Assembly: GCA_023150055.1 (NCBI GenBank)
Contig: JAKLLP010000145.1
Coordinates: forward strand, 1-5,875
Source of the DNA: Gammaproteobacteria bacterium
Lineage (GTDB): Bacteria > Pseudomonadota > Gammaproteobacteria > Steroidobacterales > GCA-2729495
Direction of reading: 5' to 3'
Length of the DNA stretch: 5,875 nt
In this document: in pieces, positions 1 through 3,709 of the stretch
Layout of the letters: every line of letters starts with the position of its first letter
Numbering within the stretch: position 1 is the stretch's first letter
Program-made: the position numbers and the translations under genes
The notes under the pieces: model-generated
Seen by the model: only the letters and a program-made list of their open reading frames with translations
Told to the model about the DNA's origin: nothing
Database searches by the model: none

Positions 1-5
1 ACAGG

Positions 6-81
6 GGTAGCACCTTGTGGGAGAGGTAGCACCTTGTGGGAGAGGTAGCACCTTGTGGGAGCAGTAGCACCCTGTAGGAGG
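6..81. repeat. 19-bp tandem repeat, about four copies
   Basis: Four head-to-tail units of 19 bp start at 6, 25, 44 and 63. The first two are identical (GGTAGCACCTTGTGGGAGA), the third differs at its last base, and the fourth is diverged (AGTAGCACCCTGTAGGAGG) and runs into the hairpin at 80-93. The units contain TGTGGGAG or TGTAGGAG, which resembles the conserved head of REP elements of Xanthomonadales and Pseudomonas. The array may therefore be a local amplification of a REP head. It lies outside the terminator of the first gene, in non-coding DNA, and may continue to the left of the window. Confidence 0.8.
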
Positions 82-100
82 CACTTCAGTGCCGATTACG
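73..100. repeat. REP-like palindromic element
   Basis: TGTAGGAG is followed by a perfect hairpin: GGCAC (80-84), loop TTCA (85-88), GTGCC (89-93), then GATTACGG. The arrangement of a TGTAGGAG head, a GC-rich stem and a TTCA loop matches the general form of REP-type elements seen in Xanthomonadales and Pseudomonas. Assignment rests on pattern recall and one copy; genome-wide copies cannot be seen here. Confidence 0.5.
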
Positions 101-107
101 GAGCGAC

Positions 108-142
108 AAAAAAACGGCCGTCGGGTTTTGCCCGGCGGCCGT
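108..142 (-). terminator. Rho-independent terminator of the VPLPA-CTERM gene
   Basis: The arms at 114-125 and 131-142 pair over 12 bp with one G-T wobble around a 5-nt loop. Read on the minus strand the hairpin is followed by seven T residues (complement of the A-run 108-114), the classic intrinsic terminator form. It lies 36 nt past the stop codon of the minus-strand gene ending at 179. Between them sits another inverted repeat (AATCAG 150-155 with CTGATT 165-170, or alternatively CAGCC 153-157 with GGCTG 159-163), which has no T-run and is probably not a terminator. Confidence 0.88.
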
Positions 143-178
143 CTTGTTGAATCAGCCTGGCTGCCTGATTGAGCGCTG

Positions 179-787
179 TCAGCCGCGGCGCCGGCGCCAG
201 AACCCGGCCAGGCCGAAGCCGGTGGCGGCGAGCCACGCGGTCGCCGGAAGTGGCACGGCTCCGACCGTCACGCCGTTGTAGGTGAAGCCGTCGATCGGCT
301 GACCGCCCATGGTGATGAACCCGCCAAACGAGCTACTGGGCACTACCGACACCGCTCCAGGGGAGCCTGACATCTGCGGCGCCAGTATGTTTCCTAGCAG
401 GATCAGCCCCGTGATGCCGGCTTCTGCGCCGATGTAGACTTCCAGGTCCGCTGTGCTGGCCTGGTTCACTGGCGGCCCGTAACCAGTGTACGGGCTGTCG
501 TCCGGGTCGGAATCGGCATCAGGGCCATCCGGAAGGGTGTTGAGGCTGTCGAACTGGGCCGAGGGCAAAAAGGCCGAGTTCGTCAACACGCCGCTGAAGG
601 TCAGCTCCACGCCACCACCCTGGGAAAGGACATTCTCCAGATCCAGGTAAAGGCTGAGATTGACGATGGTCGGCAATACCGACGGGGCAATCGACGACGG
701 CGTGATGTAGAAGGATGCAGCCTGCCCGTTGCCCGCGATGAGCGCCGCGGCAGCCGCAATCAGGTAGCGCTTTACTGAAGAGTGCAT
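179..787 (-). CDS. VPLPA-CTERM sorting-domain protein with cohesin-like body
   Basis: A 202-residue exported protein. Residues 1-23 form a signal peptide (charged start, alanine-rich core, likely cleavage after GQA). The C-terminus is a textbook exosortase sorting signal: VPLPA at 178-182, a hydrophobic segment at about 183-197, then RRRR at 198-201. In known systems an exosortase cleaves this tripartite tail and the protein is delivered to the envelope or extracellular matrix; no exosortase gene is in this window. The mature body (about 25-175) is beta-rich and glycine-rich. Its pattern (a VNLSLYLDL strand, GGGVELTF, SAFLPS, then GITGLILLGNI and GGF) resembles cohesin-like domains of other PEP-CTERM proteins, but this is judged by eye. 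An acidic stretch at 87-97 might bind calcium. The start ATG at 785-787 has a GGGGGAT element about 6 nt upstream. The gene is transcribed away from the dockerin-bearing gene at 1174. Confidence 0.85.
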   Translation of the reverse strand: MHSSVKRYLIAAAAALIAGNGQAASFYITPSSIAPSVLPTIVNLSLYLDLENVLSQGGGVELTFSGVLTNSAFLPSAQFDSLNTLPDGPDADSDPDDSPYTGYGPPVNQASTADLEVYIGAEAGITGLILLGNILAPQMSGSPGAVSVVPSSSFGGFITMGGQPIDGFTYNGVTVGAVPLPATAWLAATGFGLAGFWRRRRG

Positions 788-873
788 GGACGATCCCCCA
801 GCGATCTGTTTTTCTTGCCTTGATGCCTTATTGGTTCCTGGTGGGCGTCAGAGGACGGTGGAGTCGCCCCAGG

Positions 874-891
874 CCAGCAATCAATTGCTGG
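874..891. promoter_or_regulatory. Perfect inverted repeat, candidate operator
   Basis: CCAGCAATCAATTGCTGG has perfect 8-bp arms around a 2-bp centre. The size and symmetry suit a dimeric DNA-binding regulator, and it sits about 87 bp upstream of the minus-strand start codon. The regulator is unknown and no homologous sites are visible in the window. Confidence 0.4.
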
Positions 892-927
892 TCAAACGCT
901 AACGCAATCGTGTGCTGACTGCAATTC

Positions 928-943
928 ACATTGGACTCAATGT
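928..943. promoter_or_regulatory. Second inverted repeat in divergent region
   Basis: ACATTGGACTCAATGT has perfect 6-bp arms around a 4-bp spacer. Its centre is 53 bp from the centre of the inverted repeat at 874-891, about five helical turns. The arm sequence differs from the first repeat, so if both are binding sites they probably serve different proteins. Confidence 0.3.
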
Positions 944-1157
944 TAAAGAAACGGAGCGAAACGCCGGTAGCTATTAACATAAAACACCCCCACGTACCCC
1001 TCGGCCTGAATAACGCCACAGCGAGTACCCCACATTTGGGGCTGCACTTTCAGGGGGGGCGCCGCGACTCGAGTCCGGCAGCAGGTCGTTGCAACAGGCT
1101 TGTCAGTCCGCCTGCAATTCCAGACAGTGTCGGCCTGCCCTCATCGAATTCGCGAAC

Positions 1158-1169
1158 AGGAACCAGGAA
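1158..1169 (+). promoter_or_regulatory. Ribosome binding site fixing the start at 1174
   Basis: Two AGGAA elements lie at 1158-1162 and 1165-1169, 11 and 4 nt before the ATG at 1174. Neither spacing is ideal, but together with the signal peptide that begins at this ATG they favour it over the earlier in-frame TTG (931) and ATG (940). Confidence 0.55.
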
Positions 1170-1173
1170 TCGT

Positions 1174-2943
1174 ATGCCGGCTAAATCGCATCCAACCCAC
1201 GCTGCAGGCGCCGCATGGCTAGGCTTGGCTATCGCGGTCATACCGCTCGCAGCGCTCGCGTCCTACAGGGACGACGTCGGCTACACGGCGCTTCGGGCCG
1301 AACTCGGTGCTGCGGCGATGCCGACCGGCGCCGACGTGCCAGTCGCGCAGATCGAGGCGCCCGTCGATGTCGGGGGCCAGGACACATGGATGCCCAACCC
1401 CTCTAGCGCGGAATTTGCCGGCAAGATCATCACAGACTCAACGGCGCCGCCCGCGCCGGTCGGCGTCTTTTCGAGTCACGCCACCAGCGTCGGGCGAAAA
1501 TTTTTCGGTCTCACCAGCTCAGTTGCCGCAGGCATAACGAGTATCGGCGTGTACTCTGCCGAGGGATGGCTCGGCGGGGACTTTCTCCAGGCGGGCATGG
1601 GCGCACGGCCGCTATCTTCCGGCATGCGCATTGGCAATCACAGCTGGGTCGGCGATACCAATGACGCCGGCATCAACTCCGAAGTGTTACGCCGGCTGGA
1701 CTGGGTGATCGAGACCGACGATTTCCTTCAGGTCGTAGCGATGAACAACGGCGCCGGCGCCAGCAACGTCGCCCTGCTCTGCAGTGGCTTCAACTCCATC
1801 GCCGTCGGCCGCAGCGATCTCGGACACCGGATCGGCACCGTTGCGATCGACGCGACTTACAGTGCGGGCCGGGTACGACCTCACCTGGTGTTCCCGGCAG
1901 AAAACACGAGTTCCACCAGCGCCTACCTGGCCTCGCTGTCGGCGCTCCTGGTGGAAACGGGACACGCTAACGCCGCCTTGTCGACCGATCCTGCGATCAA
2001 CAGCTACACCAACCGTGCCGGTTCGTTGATCCGCAATGCCGAGCGCGTGGAAGTGGTCAAGGCCGCGCTGATGGCGGGTGCCGATCGCGTCACTCGCAAT
2101 TCGACCTTGGGCAATCTCGACCGTTACCGGGGCCAGGCCTCGTTTCAGTCCGCCAACGGGCTCGATACCCGCTACGGCGCGGGCCAGGCCAACATTCGCA
2201 ATAGCTACTGGATCATCACGGCCGGCGAGCAGAACAGCACCGAGGATGGCGGCGTCGGCGGCGCGGAACGCGGCTTCGACTACGATCCGGAATTCGGCGG
2301 GAGCAGCGGATCGAACGCTACGGCCACCTACCCTCTGCCGCTGTCGTCCGTGCCGCGACTGCTTACCGCGACGCTCGCCTGGAACATCGACATCAATGGC
2401 GGCACGTCCTTGAGTTTCAACGGCGCCTCGACGCTACGCGATCTCGCCCTCGCGGTGATCGACACCGCCACATCGGCCACGGTAACAGGCTCACAAGACA
2501 CCAGCGACAACACCGAGAACATTTATGTCGTGGTGCCCGCCAATGCCGAGTATGCGCTGCGTGTGTCCCGCGGCTCCGGCGCGTCGTTCCGCTACGACTA
2601 CGGCCTCGCATGGCAACTCCTGCCTGATGCCGATGCCGACGGGGCCCACGACGGCCAGGACAACTGCCTTGACATCGCCAATGGCCCGCTCGCCCCCGAC
2701 AGCGGTGGCAACAGTCAGCGCGACACGGATGGCGATGGCTTCGGTAACGCCTGCGATGGCGATTTCGACAACAGCGGCGGCATCGTCAATTTCGCGGACC
2801 TCGCCTACTTCCGTGGCGTGTTCGGCACGGCCACAGCGGATGCCGACCTCGACGGCAGCGGTGGCATCGTCAACTTCACGGACCTCGCGCTGTTCCGGGC
2901 GATGTTCGGCAAGGCGCCGGGGCCCTCCGCGCACGCGCCGTAG
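1174..2943 (+). CDS. Secreted subtilisin-like protein with TSP3-like repeats and C-terminal dockerin
   Basis: A 589-residue protein from the ATG at 1174. Residues 1-29 form a signal peptide (hydrophobic core about 14-28). Residues about 55-350 show a subtilase (S8) pattern: VAQIEAP at 57-63 in the place of the Asp motif, SSHATSVG at 100-107 for the His motif (His102), AMNNG at 189-193 for the oxyanion Asn region, NSIAVG at 207-212, and NTSSTSAYLAS at 244-254 for the Ser motif (Ser246). The catalytic Asp appears to be Glu61 and the Ser motif has lost its Gly and Pro, so activity is uncertain. Residues about 395-481 look like the beta-sandwich (PPC-like) domain often found after subtilases. Residues 485-530 hold aspartate-rich thrombospondin type 3-like calcium repeats with two cysteines (498, 527). 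Residues 530-579 are two dockerin-like repeats, followed by a short KAPGPS tail. No sorting signal or membrane anchor is present at the C-terminus. It is transcribed divergently from the VPLPA-CTERM gene, a plausible anchoring partner. Confidence 0.8.
   Translation: MPAKSHPTHAAGAAWLGLAIAVIPLAALASYRDDVGYTALRAELGAAAMPTGADVPVAQIEAPVDVGGQDTWMPNPSSAEFAGKIITDSTAPPAPVGVFSSHATSVGRKFFGLTSSVAAGITSIGVYSAEGWLGGDFLQAGMGARPLSSGMRIGNHSWVGDTNDAGINSEVLRRLDWVIETDDFLQVVAMNNGAGASNVALLCSGFNSIAVGRSDLGHRIGTVAIDATYSAGRVRPHLVFPAENTSSTSAYLASLSALLVETGHANAALSTDPAINSYTNRAGSLIRNAERVEVVKAALMAGADRVTRNSTLGNLDRYRGQASFQSANGLDTRYGAGQANIRNSYWIITAGEQNSTEDGGVGGAERGFDYDPEFGGSSGSNATATYPLPLSSVPRLLTATLAWNIDINGGTSLSFNGASTLRDLALAVIDTATSATVTGSQDTSDNTENIYVVVPANAEYALRVSRGSGASFRYDYGLAWQLLPDADADGAHDGQDNCLDIANGPLAPDSGGNSQRDTDGDGFGNACDGDFDNSGGIVNFADLAYFRGVFGTATADADLDGSGGIVNFTDLALFRAMFGKAPGPSAHAP
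2761..2910 (+). repeat. Duplicated dockerin-like calcium-binding repeats (coding)
   Basis: Two 22-codon units at 2761-2826 and 2845-2910 are offset by 84 nt (28 residues). Both read D-x-D-x-S-G-G-I-V-N-F-x-D-L, then end in a helix with FR and MFG or VFG. This is the type I dockerin arrangement of two F-hand calcium loop-helix units. They are also clearly similar at DNA level, consistent with an internal duplication. Each loop is one residue longer than the usual 12-residue pattern because of the S-G-G step. Confidence 0.8.
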
Positions 2944-3031
2944 TCGTCGCCAGGGGCGAGCGGAATTGCACTCGGTTGCGCCGCCACCGCCAGTCCTGCC
3001 GACGTACGAGCGAAGATCGGCACCGCCGCAA

Positions 3032-3050
3032 GGGCGTTCGCATGACGCCC
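3032..3050. other. Hairpin in convergent intergenic gap
   Basis: GGGCGT (3032-3037) and ACGCCC (3045-3050) can pair over 6 bp around a 7-nt loop. It lies in the 121-bp gap between the converging dockerin gene and folE, 15 nt past the folE stop. No T-run follows on either strand, so it is at best a weak terminator element. Nothing else is recognisable in this gap. Confidence 0.3.
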
Positions 3051-3064
3051 GCGCCGGCCACGAC

Positions 3065-3637
3065 TCAGTCGAGCAACCCGAGAAACTCGTTGCGCGTCTG
3101 CGGCTGGGTACGGAAGTTGCCGAGCATGCACGAAGTGGTCATGACGGAGTTCTGCTTTTCCACGCCGCGCATCATCATGCACATGTGCTGGGCCTCGATC
3201 ACGACACCCACGCCCTTCGCCTGGATCGCCCCGTGCACGCACTCGGCGATCTGCTTGGTCAGCACTTCCTGGATCTGCAGCCGCCGCGCGAAGAGATCGA
3301 CGATGCGGGCGATCTTCGACAGTCCCAGCACCTTGCCCTCCGGCAGGTAGGCCACGTGGCACTTGCCGATGAAAGGCAGCATGTGATGCTCGCAGAGCGA
3401 ATACATCTCGATGTTGCGCACGATCACCATCTCGTCGGTGTCACTGGTGAACACCGCGCCGTTGACGAGGTCCTCCACGCTCTGGCGGTAGCCCCGCGTC
3501 AGGAAGTGGAACGCACTCGCCGCCCGTCGTGGCGTGTCCCGCAACCCCTCGCGCTCGACATCCTCGCCGAGCAGCGTGACGATTTCGCGGAAGTGGCCCT
3601 CCATGGAACGGATGGCCTGGTCGTTCTCCTCTGACAT
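3065..3637 (-). CDS. folE: GTP cyclohydrolase I
   Basis: A 190-residue cytosolic enzyme converting GTP to 7,8-dihydroneopterin triphosphate and formate, the first step of tetrahydrofolate synthesis and an entry to other pterins and 7-deazaguanines. The family signature is complete: [10 protein letters not shown] at 80-89, with Cys82 and His85 as zinc ligands, and Cys153 as the third ligand in QHMCMMMRG (150-158). Cys82 to Cys153 has the same 71-residue spacing as Cys110 to Cys181 in the E. coli enzyme. His84 and His151 match its catalytic His112 and His179. The [19 protein letters not shown] segment (101-119) and VEKQNS (159-164) are typical. The protein is shorter at the N-terminus than E. 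coli FolE (222 residues) but has the size of the compact bacterial type. The start at 3637 is supported by GGAG six nt upstream; an internal ATG at codon 12 is less likely. It lies 72 bp downstream of the NRPS gene on the same strand, with no clear terminator between. Confidence 0.97.
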   Translation of the reverse strand: MSEENDQAIRSMEGHFREIVTLLGEDVEREGLRDTPRRAASAFHFLTRGYRQSVEDLVNGAVFTSDTDEMVIVRNIEMYSLCEHHMLPFIGKCHVAYLPEGKVLGLSKIARIVDLFARRLQIQEVLTKQIAECVHGAIQAKGVGVVIEAQHMCMMMRGVEKQNSVMTTSCMLGNFRTQPQTRNEFLGLLD

Positions 3638-3661
3638 CGAACTCTCCCCGCCGGTCCGGCG
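3638..3661 (-). promoter_or_regulatory. folE ribosome binding site with adjoining palindrome
   Basis: On the minus strand GGGGAGAG (3642-3649) precedes the folE ATG, with the GGAG core six nt away. Immediately upstream is a perfect 13-bp palindrome, CGCCGGTCCGGCG on the plus strand (3649-3661), overlapping the ribosome binding site by one base. As RNA it could form a 4-bp stem with a 5-nt loop that partly shields the site; as DNA it could be an operator. In such GC-rich sequence it may also be chance. Confidence 0.45.
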
Positions 3662-3709
3662 TCCTGTCCCCGCCGATCATAACGTCACCGCCCGGATCCC
3701 GCCTCCCGC

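Larger units (their letters stand above)
788..1173. promoter_or_regulatory. Divergent intergenic region (386 bp)
   Basis: This region separates two divergent genes and should carry both promoters. No convincing sigma-70 or sigma-54 promoter is readable on either strand. It contains two inverted repeats near its middle (874-891 and 928-943) and a smaller one farther right (CCCCA 1028-1032, TGGGG 1037-1041). An AT-rich patch at 971-984 is a possible -10 area for the plus-strand gene but lacks a matched -35. The plus reading frame of the downstream gene stays open back to a TTG at 931, but the encoded residues look like translated leader, not protein. Confidence 0.5.

Noticed and set aside
6..81. 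CRISPR array
   Set aside because: The units are directly adjacent 19-mers with no spacers and no cas genes nearby.
902..924. Sigma-54 type promoter for the VPLPA-CTERM gene (CAGCAC followed by TTGC on the minus strand)
   Set aside because: The GG of the -24 element is missing and the -24 to -12 spacing is one base short.
896..924. Sigma-70 promoter for the VPLPA-CTERM gene (TTGCAG, 17 bp, TAGCGT on the minus strand)
   Set aside because: The spacing is right and it abuts the 874-891 palindrome, but each hexamer matches consensus at only about three positions, which is expected by chance.
931..1173. 81-codon in-frame N-terminal extension of the dockerin protein from TTG 931 or ATG 940
   Set aside because: The encoded residues have no recognisable domain, and a complete signal peptide with upstream AGGAA elements begins at 1174. 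An internal signal peptide after an 81-residue leader is unlikely.
2525..3634. Long open plus-strand frame overlapping the dockerin gene end and antisense to folE
   Set aside because: It is a low-complexity Arg/Ser/Thr/His-rich translation typical of GC-rich shadow frames and covers two well-supported genes.
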